A DNA stretch of 64,000 nt from Commensalibacter melissae (GTDB taxonomy: Bacteria > Pseudomonadota > Alphaproteobacteria > Acetobacterales > Acetobacteraceae), in the NCBI RefSeq assembly GCF_003691365.1, contig NZ_CP033087.1:1006501-1070500 (forward strand), in the 5' to 3' direction. Of this stretch, positions 37,768 through 47,860 are shown one piece after another; position 1 is the stretch's first letter; each line of letters starts with the position of its first letter. The translations under genes and the position numbers were made by a program. The notes below the pieces were generated by a model, which worked only from the letters and a program-made list of their open reading frames with translations, was not told where the DNA came from and ran no database searches.

Positions 37768-38994
37768 TCATGCACGCTGTTTCGAATTTAATAAAAGCTG
37801 TTGTATTTCTTTCAATATGATGAACTCCTCATTGGTCGGGATTGTATATACCTTGATATTGCTTTCTGAAGTACTGATCAATTCATTTCCATCTTTATTT
37901 GCCTGTTCATCAATTTCAATCCCTAGCCAAGACAAAGTCTGACAGACTACAGACCGGACATATGTGGCATGTGCACCGATACCAGCTGTAAAAATCAATC
38001 CGTCAATCCCTTTTAGACAAACAATTAGCCGACCTATTTCTCCAATCAGTTTATAAATAAACAAATCCAGTGCCTGTTTGGCAAATTTCGATTTTGGTCC
38101 ATTTTGGGCAATTTCATGAATAAGACCTCGCATATCACTTGAAACCTCGGATACACCTAACAAACCAGATTGTTTCCAGATTATATCCTCAATTTCATCG
38201 GGAGACCTTTTTTCTTCACGAGTCATATATAAGACGACATTTGGATCGATCTGTCCAGTACGTGTACCCATCACCAAACCGTCCAAGGGCGTAAAACTCA
38301 TGGACGTATCAATGGATTTTCCCTTATGTATAGCCGCAACACTTGAACCATTTCCAAGATGCGCCACAACTATTTTACCCTTAATCAGAGGGGATTTATT
38401 TTTTTGCAAATAATGCACGATATAATGATAGGAAAGACCATGAAACCCATAACGTCTTAATCCACTATCATAATATTTTCTTGGAAGGGCAAAGCGTTTA
38501 GCTTTATCTGGCATTGTGGCATGAAAAGCGGTATCAAAACAAGCAACCTGAGTAATATCCGGATATTTATCCATTATGACTTTCATGGGAGCAAGGCTGG
38601 CCGGTTGATGCAAGGGTACAAATGGTGTCAATGAATCCAGATAACTGTAAATTTTTTGATCAATAACAACAGGACGATAATATTTCATCCCACCATGAAC
38701 CACACGATGACCGATTGCCAGAATTCTATCTTTTTTCATAAAATCGAAAAGCCATTTCAAGACCTGATCCAACAATTCATCCCTGGCATCAAGTTTTGCA
38801 TATTGACCATCTGTCCATTTTTTTTCATGAATGATTTTATCTTGACGATCGGTTATTTTCAAATGTGGTCCTGATCCAATCCCCTCTAGTAATCCTTTGG
38901 AATATAATTCAAAATCTGAATTATTCTGACTCCGATACAGAGAAAATTTTAGACTTGATGAACCCGCATTAATGATTAATACGACCGATGCCAT
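37768..38994 (-). CDS. ackA: Acetate kinase
   Basis: Acetate kinase makes ATP and acetate from acetyl phosphate and ADP, and is reversible. The 408-residue protein begins with the ASKHA-fold motif INAGSSSLKFSLY; GHRVVHGG and the HLGNGSS, GTRTGQIDP and FTAGIG segments are all present. It is followed by xfp, the source of its acetyl phosphate. Phosphotransacetylase is not in the window, so the acetyl-CoA branch cannot be judged from here. Its upstream gap of about 190 bases shows no strong terminator or riboswitch. Confidence 0.96.
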   Translation of the reverse strand: MASVVLIINAGSSSLKFSLYRSQNNSDFELYSKGLLEGIGSGPHLKITDRQDKIIHEKKWTDGQYAKLDARDELLDQVLKWLFDFMKKDRILAIGHRVVHGGMKYYRPVVIDQKIYSYLDSLTPFVPLHQPASLAPMKVIMDKYPDITQVACFDTAFHATMPDKAKRFALPRKYYDSGLRRYGFHGLSYHYIVHYLQKNKSPLIKGKIVVAHLGNGSSVAAIHKGKSIDTSMSFTPLDGLVMGTRTGQIDPNVVLYMTREEKRSPDEIEDIIWKQSGLLGVSEVSSDMRGLIHEIAQNGPKSKFAKQALDLFIYKLIGEIGRLIVCLKGIDGLIFTAGIGAHATYVRSVVCQTLSWLGIEIDEQANKDGNELISTSESNIKVYTIPTNEEFIILKEIQQLLLNSKQRA

Positions 38995-39184
38995 ACACGA
39001 AACCCTTCTAGAAAAATAACCTATATATCTAGAAAAGCATAAAGTTAAAAAACTGTTTTAATCAATCAATAGCATAAATAATTGTAGATAAATCAATTAA
39101 TTCATAAATTTATATTCAGTTTCTCTTCAGCCTTTCACATACTTAATGATTAATCGTAATTCTTTTTTTGTCAAAAGGATAATG

Positions 39185-39667
39185 TTAAAATTTATTCCTT
39201 AATAATCTTGCCTGATCACGTTTCCAGTCTCGATCAGCTATTGCCTGACGTTTATCCGCTTTTTTCTTACCCTGACCTAGACCTAGTGTTACCTTGGCTA
39301 TCCCCCGGCTGTTAAAAAAAATATCCAGTGGAACCAATGTCATACCATTCCTACTTATAGCCCCTAGCAATTTAAAAATTTGTTTTTTATGAAGCAGCAG
39401 TTTCCTGGGGGCGCGTGGATCAAATTTTGAAAAAAATCCGCCCTGATATTCAGGAATGTAGCTATTGAAAAGCCATATTTCCCCTTCCCTTTCCCCTGCA
39501 TGAGCCTCGTTAATCGTGGCCCGTCCTAAACGCAAACTTTTTACTTCCGGACCCTTTAACATTAAACCGGCTTCCACCTTATCAACAATGGAATAGTTGA
39601 ACGTGGCTTTACGATTTTTTGCCACGTTTCCAAAAGAGATTAGAGAATTTTTCTTTTTTTCCGCCAT
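39185..39667 (-). CDS. smpB: SsrA-binding protein SmpB
   Basis: SmpB binds tmRNA and delivers it to stalled ribosomes for trans-translation. The 160-residue protein has the beta-barrel core with RKATFNYSI, GPEVKSLR and a basic C-terminal tail (KKKADKRQAIADRDWKRDQ) used in the ribosome. Its ATG directly follows the dapA stop with no gap, so it is translated after dapA on one mRNA. A tmRNA gene is not visible in this window. Confidence 0.96.
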   Translation of the reverse strand: MAEKKKNSLISFGNVAKNRKATFNYSIVDKVEAGLMLKGPEVKSLRLGRATINEAHAGEREGEIWLFNSYIPEYQGGFFSKFDPRAPRKLLLHKKQIFKLLGAISRNGMTLVPLDIFFNSRGIAKVTLGLGQGKKKADKRQAIADRDWKRDQARLLRNKF

Positions 39668-40555
39668 TTAACCCAATAATCCCACTTTTTCCAAAGCCTC
39701 TTTAACCCTAATCCGCGTTTTCTCCGCAACAGGCGCAAGCGGTAAACGGCAAGTCTCTCCTGCCAACCCCAAAACGGACGCTGCAAATTTAACGGGGCCT
39801 GGATTGCTCTCAATAAAAAGGGCATCATGTAAAACAGACAAACGATCCTGCATAGCCATTGCATTGGCAATATGACCATCCTTCCAGGCCTGTTGCATTT
39901 CTGCGCATAATTTTGGTGCAATATTAGCCGTCACACTGATACAACCATCACCACCAGCGGCCAAAAATGAAATCGCGGTACCATCTTCCCCCGACAACTG
40001 GTTAAAATTCTTTTTAACCGCCCGTCTTACCTGAATGGGTCGGACAAGATTAGCCGTCGCATCTTTGACACCAACAATATAGGGATTTTCTGCAAGTCTT
40101 GCCATAGTCTCCACAGACATGTCAATTACTGAGCGGGCTGGTATATTATAGATATAAACAGGAAATTCCGTCGCCTCTACAATTGACATATAATGACAAT
40201 ACAATCCTTCCTGGGTTGGTTTGTTATAATAAGGTGTTACGACCAAAGCAGCTGTCGCGCCAATTTCTTTTGCAAATTTAACCATTTCAATAGCTTCAGA
40301 TGTACTATTTGATCCGGCTCCTGCCAAAACTGGAACCCTACCATTTGCAACCTTGACCGCCACTTCAACAATTTTCCGATGTTCTTCATGAGATAAAGTT
40401 GGACTTTCCCCTGTTGTACCAACGGGAGCCAGTACAGAAGTCCCCTCCTGGATCTGCCAATCCACAAATTTTTCAAAAGTTGGAATATCCAATGAACCAT
40501 CCTGTTTCATCGGGGTAATTAATGCCGTGATTGAACCTTCAAACCATATACTCAT
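39668..40555 (-). CDS. dapA: 4-hydroxy-tetrahydrodipicolinate synthase
   Basis: DapA condenses aspartate semialdehyde and pyruvate at the first committed step of lysine and diaminopimelate synthesis. The Schiff-base lysine lies in VGVKDATAN, and PVGTTGESPTL and YYNKPTQEGLY are conserved active-site loops. The ATG at 40555 (MSIWFEGS) gives 295 residues, the usual length; an upstream TTG would add seven. An AAGGA lies about 11 bases before the ATG. smpB follows with no gap. The dapA-smpB pairing is common in proteobacteria. Confidence 0.96.
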   Translation of the reverse strand: MSIWFEGSITALITPMKQDGSLDIPTFEKFVDWQIQEGTSVLAPVGTTGESPTLSHEEHRKIVEVAVKVANGRVPVLAGAGSNSTSEAIEMVKFAKEIGATAALVVTPYYNKPTQEGLYCHYMSIVEATEFPVYIYNIPARSVIDMSVETMARLAENPYIVGVKDATANLVRPIQVRRAVKKNFNQLSGEDGTAISFLAAGGDGCISVTANIAPKLCAEMQQAWKDGHIANAMAMQDRLSVLHDALFIESNPGPVKFAASVLGLAGETCRLPLAPVAEKTRIRVKEALEKVGLLG

Positions 40556-40637
40556 GTTGTCATTATTCCTTATCAATCATTGATATTCAATTATATATTA
40601 AATAAGTGTATCAAATTTTTATAAAATTATATATGGA

Positions 40638-41477
40638 CTATACACTCTGACGATATTGTGAAGCAGGATACACCCCCAAAAGAACATAATCATCTGAATA
40701 AAATTTCAGTTCATTCAAGGCTTGATTTAACGGGTCATTGTGAACATGTCCTTCCACATCAACCAAAAATTTGGTTGCAACAAACCCCCCTTTATCCATA
40801 CAGCTTTCCAAACGTGTCATATTTACATTATTTGTCGCAAAACCTCCCAATGCCTTGTAAAGGGCGGATGGAATATTTTTCGTTTTAAATAAAACAGTCG
40901 TCATCATGTTTTCACGTTGCGTTGGAATTTTCTTCTCACGTGAAACGATATAAAAGCGGGTTGTATTATAATTTTCATTTTCAACATTGTAACGTAATAC
41001 ATCCAGCCCATTCAATTCTGCCGCAAGTTCCGATGCGATTGCCGCATCTTCCCTGTTATTCATTTTTGCTATAATTTCAGCAGCACCTGCGGTATCAAAT
41101 TCTGTTATCCGTTCAAGCGACAAATCATTGATTATTTCCGAAACCTGCCCCATTGCCACCGAATGTGTGTGAACCCTTTTGATATCAGAAATTTTTGCAT
41201 TCTTGATACCTATTAGACAATGTTCAATCCTTTGGAAATGCTCACCAACAATAAAAAGTCCCGAAGAAGGCAAAAGATTATGAATATCAGGCACTCTTCC
41301 AACTAAATTATTTTCGCATGGCAACATGGCTTGTTCAGCCTTTCCAGACTGCACAGCTTTTATCGTTTCAATAAAATTTTCACAAGGTAACGTTACCCAT
41401 CCCCGCCTTGCCGAACGACAGGCCATATCGGAATAGGCACCTGGTCGACCCTGAAAGGCAATAATTTTGGCAGTCAT
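40638..41477 (-). CDS. pheA: Prephenate dehydratase
   Basis: This enzyme converts prephenate to phenylpyruvate in phenylalanine synthesis. The N-terminal catalytic domain carries the DTAGA motif (TAG replacing the usual TDTA variants) and TRFYIVS, and the C-terminal ACT domain (about 190-275) has the ESCMDKGGFVATKFLVDVEG stretch that binds Phe for feedback inhibition. It is monofunctional, without chorismate mutase. It lies 12 bases after kdsB on the same strand and upstream of dapA. Confidence 0.94.
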   Translation of the reverse strand: MTAKIIAFQGRPGAYSDMACRSARRGWVTLPCENFIETIKAVQSGKAEQAMLPCENNLVGRVPDIHNLLPSSGLFIVGEHFQRIEHCLIGIKNAKISDIKRVHTHSVAMGQVSEIINDLSLERITEFDTAGAAEIIAKMNNREDAAIASELAAELNGLDVLRYNVENENYNTTRFYIVSREKKIPTQRENMMTTVLFKTKNIPSALYKALGGFATNNVNMTRLESCMDKGGFVATKFLVDVEGHVHNDPLNQALNELKFYSDDYVLLGVYPASQYRQSV

Positions 41478-41489
41478 AAAATAATCCTA

Positions 41490-42221
41490 TTAAATAATTC
41501 GTTTTCTTATCCGTTCAAGATCGTCTGGTGTATCAATTCCCAATGGCGCTTCATCTATTACAGCACAACCAATATTCATTCCAGCTTCCAAAGCTCTCAA
41601 TTGCTCGAGTTTTTCACGTTTCTCAAGTAAAGATTGAGGCAAGTTTATAAAACGGTTAAGAGATTTTCGCGTATATGCATAAATACCGACATGGTGCCAT
41701 AATGGACCCTTTCCCCATGGAATTGTTGCACGAGAAAAATACAGAGCCTTCGCAAATAATAAATCCTCACTAAAACTGCAAGCCACCTTTACTACGGAAA
41801 AAGCCGTCTTTTCAAATTCATTTTTCACGGGAGCTATCAAGGTTCCGATATCTATTCCAGAATATTTCAGCGGTATCAGTGATTTACCAATATCTGATGG
41901 ATCAATGAGGGGTAAATCGCCCTGAACATTGATAATCGTATCAATGTGATCATATTCCTGCAGTAAGGATAGTGCCTGATAAATTCGGTCTGAACCAGAT
42001 AAAAGATTTGGATCCGTATCAATTGCCCTGCCCCCGTTCTCCCTGACAATCTCCGAAATTTCCCTATCACCTGAAGCTACAACCACTGGTCCGATTTCCG
42101 TTTTTAAAGCCTGTTCCATCACCCTGACTATCATAGGTTTTCCACCGATATCAACCAAAGGTTTTCGTGGCAGTCTAGTTGAGGCCAATCGTGTTGGAAT
42201 AAGGATCAAAGCAGGCTTCAT
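41490..42221 (-). CDS. kdsB: 3-deoxy-manno-octulosonate cytidylyltransferase
   Basis: KdsB activates Kdo to CMP-Kdo for lipopolysaccharide core synthesis. The N-terminal nucleotidyltransferase motif IPTRLASTRLPRKPL is near the start, with VQGDLPLI and HVGIYAYTRKSL further on. The ATG at 42221 gives 243 residues; a TTG just upstream is less likely. It is the first gene of a leftward group kdsB-pheA-dapA-smpB, separated by short gaps. Confidence 0.95.
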   Translation of the reverse strand: MKPALILIPTRLASTRLPRKPLVDIGGKPMIVRVMEQALKTEIGPVVVASGDREISEIVRENGGRAIDTDPNLLSGSDRIYQALSLLQEYDHIDTIINVQGDLPLIDPSDIGKSLIPLKYSGIDIGTLIAPVKNEFEKTAFSVVKVACSFSEDLLFAKALYFSRATIPWGKGPLWHHVGIYAYTRKSLNRFINLPQSLLEKREKLEQLRALEAGMNIGCAVIDEAPLGIDTPDDLERIRKRII

Positions 42222-42344
42222 CAACAATTCTCTATAAATAATATATATCAGTTTTTCTTTATGTTGTATTATTAATAATAAGCTTTTATTCTATAATCAA
42301 TTTAATAATCATAGTTGTTATTCAAGAAACCAAAGAAAAATAAA

Positions 42345-42842
42345 ATGGATAGTTTTGACTGGAACCGTATAGCTGCAGCTTGTGTCATATCCTGTGGAAT
42401 ATTGTTTGGTAGCTGGTTGATAAGTAAGATTTTGATTCCTTACTCACCGCTTACATCATCAGTATATGCTAGTGAAAATCAAGAAACCATTGATCTCAAA
42501 ACCGCCGATATAGGCAAAGGAAAAATCATTGCCTCACAACAATGCGGAGTATGCCACAGTTTCAGACAGGGTGAACCTGATAAAATAGGGCCTTCACTTT
42601 TTAATATCAAAAATAAAAAAATTGCCTCCAGTCCAAACTTTAATTACTCTTCTTCGCTTAAAATACATGAAAACGAATACTGGACTGTGGAAAATCTAAA
42701 TAAATGGCTTGCCAAACCACTTGCTTTTGCTCCCGCTACTCTAATGGCTTATGGTGGTCTTTCATCAAATAAGGATCGGGCGGATGTAATTGCATATCTA
42801 AATTCTCTGACAGGCAATAATCCTCCTTCAGGACAAAAATAA
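42345..42842 (+). CDS. Membrane-anchored c-type cytochrome (CycM-like)
   Basis: This is a single-haem cytochrome c with an uncleaved N-terminal anchor (about residues 8-32) and the CxxCH haem site CGVCHS at about 67-72. The likely sixth ligand Met lies in LMAYGGL near residue 137. The mature domain resembles mitochondrial-type and bacterial class I cytochromes that pass electrons between the bc1 or quinol pool and an oxidase. The ATG at 42345 fits other CycM N-termini (MDSxxWNxIAAA); a TTG 30 bases earlier is less likely. It is divergent from kdsB. Confidence 0.87.
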   Translation: MDSFDWNRIAAACVISCGILFGSWLISKILIPYSPLTSSVYASENQETIDLKTADIGKGKIIASQQCGVCHSFRQGEPDKIGPSLFNIKNKKIASSPNFNYSSSLKIHENEYWTVENLNKWLAKPLAFAPATLMAYGGLSSNKDRADVIAYLNSLTGNNPPSGQK

Positions 42843-43052
42843 AAAAACTAAAATAAAGAACCATTTGCATATGTAATAAATTTAACTATGCTTAAACCAA
42901 AAATGATTTTTGAAAAATTATAATATTTTAAATTTTATTGATTTCAAACAATAGGTTTTATAATCTTTATGCTCCAACAATTTTAATGTTAAAATTATAA
43001 ATCAATTAATTTTTTTACCCTTATCACCTAATTGTCTAATCAGGAAAATATA

Positions 43053-43838
43053 GTGAAGAATTTAAATTCTTATCTTCAGATTGCTGAACATGCCCTTCAA
43101 GAGGCACAAAAAGTTATTCGTCCCTATTTTAGACATTCAATTCATGCAGATGACAAATATGATGAATCCCCTGTAACAAAAGCCGATCGTGAAGCCGAAC
43201 AAACAATCCGACAAATCCTAAAACAAGAAACACCCGATTTTGGAATTATTGGAGAGGAATATGGATCAGATAATATAAATTCCAAATTTCAATGGGTTAT
43301 AGATCCAATTGATGGAACCAGGGCTTTTATAACAGGCCGTCCCTTATTTGGAATATTAATCGCCTTATTGTATGAGGGTAATCCTGTATTGGGAATCATT
43401 GACCAACCGATACTCAAAGAGCGCTGGATTGGTCTTGAAGGGTATGAAAGCCAATTTATTTCAGAATTTGGTGGTCATATAGGTACAAGAAAATGTATTA
43501 ACCTTTCCATAGCCGAAGGTTCTTGCACTGCACCTGAAATCCTTGATCATTCTCCAAACATTCGCTGGAAATCATTGTGCAAAAAAATCAAGAGAATGAG
43601 CTGGGGTGGAGATTGTTACGCGTATGGTTTATTGGCATTGGGTCAAATTGACCTCATAATTGAATATGGCAATAAAATTTGGGATTGGGCGGCCTTGGTT
43701 CCAATCATAAAAGGAGCCGGAGGATCAATAACCGACTGGAATGGAAATTCCCTATCTCTTCAAAACAATAATAAATCTGTGCTAGCTTTGGGTGATCCAG
43801 GCTTAAAACAGGACGTTATCAAAATTTTAAATTTTTAG
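43053..43838 (+). CDS. hisN: Inositol monophosphatase-family phosphatase, probable histidinol-phosphatase
   Basis: The protein belongs to the metal-dependent inositol-monophosphatase superfamily. The metal sites are visible: IGEEYG, the PIDGTRAFITG motif, and DWAALVPIIKGAGG near the C-terminus. The alphaproteobacterial HisN subgroup is the best fit, with histidinol-phosphate as substrate, but inositol phosphate is possible. The GTG at 43053 has AGGA about eight bases upstream and starts MKNLNSYLQ; a TTG at 43032 is less well placed. A 210-base AT-rich gap lies upstream. Confidence 0.8.
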   Translation: MKNLNSYLQIAEHALQEAQKVIRPYFRHSIHADDKYDESPVTKADREAEQTIRQILKQETPDFGIIGEEYGSDNINSKFQWVIDPIDGTRAFITGRPLFGILIALLYEGNPVLGIIDQPILKERWIGLEGYESQFISEFGGHIGTRKCINLSIAEGSCTAPEILDHSPNIRWKSLCKKIKRMSWGGDCYAYGLLALGQIDLIIEYGNKIWDWAALVPIIKGAGGSITDWNGNSLSLQNNNKSVLALGDPGLKQDVIKILNF

Positions 43839-43863
43839 TTTCTATATATTAAAGAGAAAATTA

Positions 43864-45123
43864 ATGAATTCACATCTATCATTACCCAAAGACAAAATTC
43901 ATATTCTTTTATTAGAAGGTGTTCATCAAAGTGCCGTCGATTTATTAAAAAAGAATGGGTATAACAACATTACCTATCTTAAGACAGCCTTGGAGGGTGA
44001 TGCTTTAAAAAAAGCGATCAAAGGTGTACATTTAATCGGTATTCGCTCCCGTACACAATTAACCAAAGAAATCTTGGATGAAGCCGATAAACTGATTGCT
44101 ATTGGATGTTTTTGCATCGGAACAAATCAAGTTGATCTTAATGCTGCACGCAATCTGGGTATTCCTGTTTTTAATGCCCCCTTCAGCAATACCCGTTCGG
44201 TGGCGGAATTGGTAATGGGTGAAATCGTCATGCTGTTAAGGCGCATTTTTGTTCGCTCATCCGAATGTCATAAAGGACTCTGGGACAAAAGCAGTATAAA
44301 CAGCTGGGAAGTAAGAGGCAAAACTTTAGGAATTGTGGGATATGGATCCATCGGATCACAATTATCAATTTTAGCCGAATCATTTGGATTACAGGTTATA
44401 TATTATGATATAGTTGATAAGTTAAGTCATGGAAATGCGCGTCCTGTCCAGTCATTGAAAGATCTTTTACAGATAAGTGATATTGTTAGCCTGCATGTGC
44501 CTCATAATAAAGGCACTATCAATCTGATAGGCGAAAAAGAGATAGCCTTGATGAAACCCGGTTCATTTCTTATCAATAACGCTAGAGGACAGGTTGTTGA
44601 TATTGATGCCCTTGTACAAGCATTGAAATCCAATCATCTTTTAGGTGCGGCAATTGATGTATTTCCTGTAGAACCCAAAGTTAAAGGTGAGGAATTCACT
44701 TCAGCATTACGCGGATTGGATAATGTTATCCTAACACCTCATATCGGTGGATCCACAATCGAGGCGCAAGAACGAATTGGTCGGGAAGTAGGAAATAAGT
44801 TTATTGAATATTCGGATGTCGGTTCAACCCTAAGTGCCGTAAATTTTCCAGAAGTTCAGTTGCCAATTCGTTTAAAAGGCACACGATATATGCATGTTCA
44901 TCAAAACATTCCTGGCATCATGCAAAAAATTAACAACATATTTACCAAGGTCAACGCCAATATTTCTGCTCAATATTTACAAACTGATGGTGAAGTGGGT
45001 TATGTTGTCATTGAGGCAACAACCGATGGAGATAAGGAAATTGATATTGAAATTTTGCGAGCCTTACGCAATCTCGAGGGAACGATCAGAGCTCGAATCC
45101 TTTATCGTCCAAATGAGTTGTAA
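43864..45123 (+). CDS. serA: D-3-phosphoglycerate dehydrogenase
   Basis: SerA oxidises 3-phosphoglycerate at the first step of serine synthesis. The 419 residues show the substrate-binding domain, the Rossmann NAD domain (GIVGYGSIGSQLS), the active-site NNARGQVVDI and HIGGST segments, and a C-terminal ACT-like domain (about 350-419) for feedback control. It starts 25 bases after the hisN-like gene and precedes comM by 37, so these may be one transcript. Confidence 0.95.
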   Translation: MNSHLSLPKDKIHILLLEGVHQSAVDLLKKNGYNNITYLKTALEGDALKKAIKGVHLIGIRSRTQLTKEILDEADKLIAIGCFCIGTNQVDLNAARNLGIPVFNAPFSNTRSVAELVMGEIVMLLRRIFVRSSECHKGLWDKSSINSWEVRGKTLGIVGYGSIGSQLSILAESFGLQVIYYDIVDKLSHGNARPVQSLKDLLQISDIVSLHVPHNKGTINLIGEKEIALMKPGSFLINNARGQVVDIDALVQALKSNHLLGAAIDVFPVEPKVKGEEFTSALRGLDNVILTPHIGGSTIEAQERIGREVGNKFIEYSDVGSTLSAVNFPEVQLPIRLKGTRYMHVHQNIPGIMQKINNIFTKVNANISAQYLQTDGEVGYVVIEATTDGDKEIDIEILRALRNLEGTIRARILYRPNEL

Positions 45124-45160
45124 TTAATTAAAATTTTAAAGTCAGGATCCATATTCTATA

Positions 45161-46645
45161 ATGGCAATAACCAGAATATCAACTTTTGCCTTTTCTGGTA
45201 TTGATCCTATTTCTGTGGAAATTCAGGTTCAAATCTCTCGAGGCTTACCCGCATTTACAATTGTTGGCCTGGCTGATAAGGCCGTGACTGAATCCCGTGA
45301 ACGGGTTAAGGCTGCCCTTATCTCAATGGGCATAGCCTTACCACCGAAACGGATTTTGATAAATCTTTCTCCAGCCGATATTATTAAAGAGGGCACTCAT
45401 TATGATTTGCCTATTGCATTGGGACTGTTGGTCGCTTTGGATATTATTCCTGAAGAAATGTTATTGAATTATGCAGCTGTTGGCGAATTATCACTTGATG
45501 GAAAAGTTAGTGCTGTCAACAATGTAATTTCAGCAACTATTGGAGCTGTTTCTCAAGAAAAAGGTTTGATTTGTCCAGCCATACAAGGAAGCGAAGCCTT
45601 ATTGGGTGGTGATATAGATATACTTGCTGCTCCCGATCTGCTTTCAATCATCCAACATTTTTTGGGAAAACAGATTTTAACGCCTCCTAAAATGTTACAG
45701 TCTCCAAATACCTCCCATGATTATGATTTGTTTGATATCAAAGGTATGGAAAGTGCAAAACGTGCCCTGGAAATTGCCGCTTCAGGTGGGCATTCAATGT
45801 TGATGATTGGGCCACCAGGATCTGGCAAATCCATGCTTGCAACAAGATTGCCCAGCATTTTACCTGATTTAACCGCACAACAATCTTTAGAGGTTACTCG
45901 TATTTATAGTGCTGCGGGATTATTAAACGGTTCTGTCCCTATCAGACAACCTCCCTTTCGAAACCCGCATCATTCTGCCAGTCAAGTTTCATTAACTGGA
46001 GGAGGAATAAAAGTAAAACCGGGGGAAATAAGCTTGGCTCATCATGGAATATTATTTTTGGATGAATTTCCTGAATTTACGAGGAACAGTCTTGAAGCAT
46101 TAAGACAACCGCTTGAAAATGGTAAAATATCTATTGCCAGAGCGATGAATCATATAACTTTCCCTGCGAAATTTCAATTAATTGCCGCAATGAATCCCTG
46201 TCGATGTGGATATATGGGCGATACAGAACGTGAGTGTCATCGTGTCCCCCGCTGTGGTGAAGAATATACTCGTAAGATTTCTGGTCCATTATTGGATCGT
46301 ATCGATATTGTTACCTATATTGAACCGATACCACCACGCGATATCGTTTCTATACCGAATGGTGAAAAAAGTGTAAAAGTTGCAAAACGTGTAAAAAAAG
46401 CCAGAGAAAAACAATTTGAAAGACAGAACAATTTAAATTGTGAATTAAATAATAATCAAATATCATTATCTGCCTCGGTGACGGAAATAGTAGAAAAAGC
46501 TTCAATGCAATTACGCCTTTCTGCCCGAGGCATCACAAGATTATTGAGGGTGGCTCTTACAATCGCAGATCTTTCAGAAAAGGATGAAATTGATATTTCC
46601 AGTATTACTGAAGCGTTGTCCTATCGAAAACGTAATCTACTTTAA
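45161..46645 (+). CDS. comM: YifB-family magnesium-chelatase-like ATPase (ComM)
   Basis: This AAA+ protein is related to ComM, which promotes branch migration in natural transformation; other members have unclear roles. The 494 residues have a Lon-protease-like ChlI fold (about 1-165), the AAA+ core with Walker A GPPGSGKS (about 218-225), LFLDEFPEF, and a Mg-chelatase C-terminal domain with the Cys-rich NPCRCGYMGD loop. The last nine bases overlap the end of the convergent metC gene. No competence genes are beside it. Confidence 0.9.
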   Translation: MAITRISTFAFSGIDPISVEIQVQISRGLPAFTIVGLADKAVTESRERVKAALISMGIALPPKRILINLSPADIIKEGTHYDLPIALGLLVALDIIPEEMLLNYAAVGELSLDGKVSAVNNVISATIGAVSQEKGLICPAIQGSEALLGGDIDILAAPDLLSIIQHFLGKQILTPPKMLQSPNTSHDYDLFDIKGMESAKRALEIAASGGHSMLMIGPPGSGKSMLATRLPSILPDLTAQQSLEVTRIYSAAGLLNGSVPIRQPPFRNPHHSASQVSLTGGGIKVKPGEISLAHHGILFLDEFPEFTRNSLEALRQPLENGKISIARAMNHITFPAKFQLIAAMNPCRCGYMGDTERECHRVPRCGEEYTRKISGPLLDRIDIVTYIEPIPPRDIVSIPNGEKSVKVAKRVKKAREKQFERQNNLNCELNNNQISLSASVTEIVEKASMQLRLSARGITRLLRVALTIADLSEKDEIDISSITEALSYRKRNLL

Positions 46646-47860
46646 CGTTTTATCAAAAGCTTGTTTTAAATCTTCAATCAAATCATTTTCATTTTCTAAA
46701 CCGATATGAAACCTACAAGCCGGACCAGTTAAAGTTCTGCTTTTATACTTCCTTCTTATCTCTCCATCAGTGAGTAAAACCAGACTTTCATATCCCCCCC
46801 AAGAAGCACCAATTGAAAAAATTTTAAGATGATTAATCATTTCAATAACTTTTTGCAAAATAATATTTTTTTTGAAAACCACTCCAAATACACTGCTTGC
46901 ACCTGTAAAATCTCGTTTCCAAAATTCATGCCCATAACAACTTGGCAATGCAGGATGAAGAACCCGTTCAACATAAGGTTGCCGACTGCACCAGTGTGCA
47001 ATTTTTAATCCGGTCACTGATTGTTTTTCGAGTCGCGCTGCCATAGTTCTCAACCCACGCAATGTTAACCAGCATACATCTGGCGCTGCCACCTCTCCCA
47101 TGGCGACAGCATAATCCCTTAAAATATGCCATTCATCATCACATTTAACTGTAATGGCACCAAGTACTAAATCTGAATGACCATTGGCATATTTTGTTAA
47201 TGCCTGAACAGATATATCCACTCCATGCTCGAAAGGCTTAAATATACCTATTCCCCATGTATTGTCTAATATTAGTTTAGCTCCATATCTATGAGCTATT
47301 TCAGCCGTACCAGCAATATTCTGAATTTCAAAACTATGACTGCCTGGACTTTCCGTAAATATTAATTTCGTATTGTTTTGAATATAGGTTTCAATTTCAT
47401 CAAGATTACAATCAGCGGGGTAGTAGCTGATTTCAACTCCAAATTTTTCCAAAACAGTCTCTGCAAACCGTTTGGTTGGCCCATAGATACTGTCAATTAT
47501 CAAACAATGATCACCTGACGATAAAAAACCTAATAGAGGTATAGTACAAGCTGCCAAACCCGATGATACTACTTGACAATGTGATCCTCCTTCAATTTGG
47601 GCAATAACTTGCTCAAGCTGATGCTGATTTGGTGAACCCATTGCTCCATAAAGCGTTTCATGTTCATACTTACCTTTTTCTGAACGACGCATTGCTTCAA
47701 CTGAAGGATATATAACTGTCGATCCCCGTGCGAGCGGATCATTTACAAACACACCTTTTTCGGGTAATGAGTATGTCTGTCTACCTATTTGGACCAAAAA
47801 TGTTGACAAAATTTTCCATCCATAAGAAACGGCTAATTCTTCAGAGGATATATGAGACAT
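46637..47860 (-). CDS. metC: PLP-dependent Cys/Met metabolism lyase, probable cystathionine beta-lyase
   Basis: This is a PLP enzyme of the Cys/Met metabolism family. The PLP-binding Lys lies in LTKYANGHSDLVLG, and the substrate-binding LDNTWGIG region and the SSGLAACTIPLLGFLS start of the large domain are present. The 407-residue length and overall pattern fit cystathionine beta-lyase (cystathionine to homocysteine), but gamma-lyase or synthase activity cannot be excluded. No SAM riboswitch is seen upstream. AAAGG precedes the ATG. Its 3' end overlaps comM by nine bases. Confidence 0.82.
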   Translation of the reverse strand: MSHISSEELAVSYGWKILSTFLVQIGRQTYSLPEKGVFVNDPLARGSTVIYPSVEAMRRSEKGKYEHETLYGAMGSPNQHQLEQVIAQIEGGSHCQVVSSGLAACTIPLLGFLSSGDHCLIIDSIYGPTKRFAETVLEKFGVEISYYPADCNLDEIETYIQNNTKLIFTESPGSHSFEIQNIAGTAEIAHRYGAKLILDNTWGIGIFKPFEHGVDISVQALTKYANGHSDLVLGAITVKCDDEWHILRDYAVAMGEVAAPDVCWLTLRGLRTMAARLEKQSVTGLKIAHWCSRQPYVERVLHPALPSCYGHEFWKRDFTGASSVFGVVFKKNIILQKVIEMINHLKIFSIGASWGGYESLVLLTDGEIRRKYKSRTLTGPACRFHIGLENENDLIEDLKQAFDKTLK

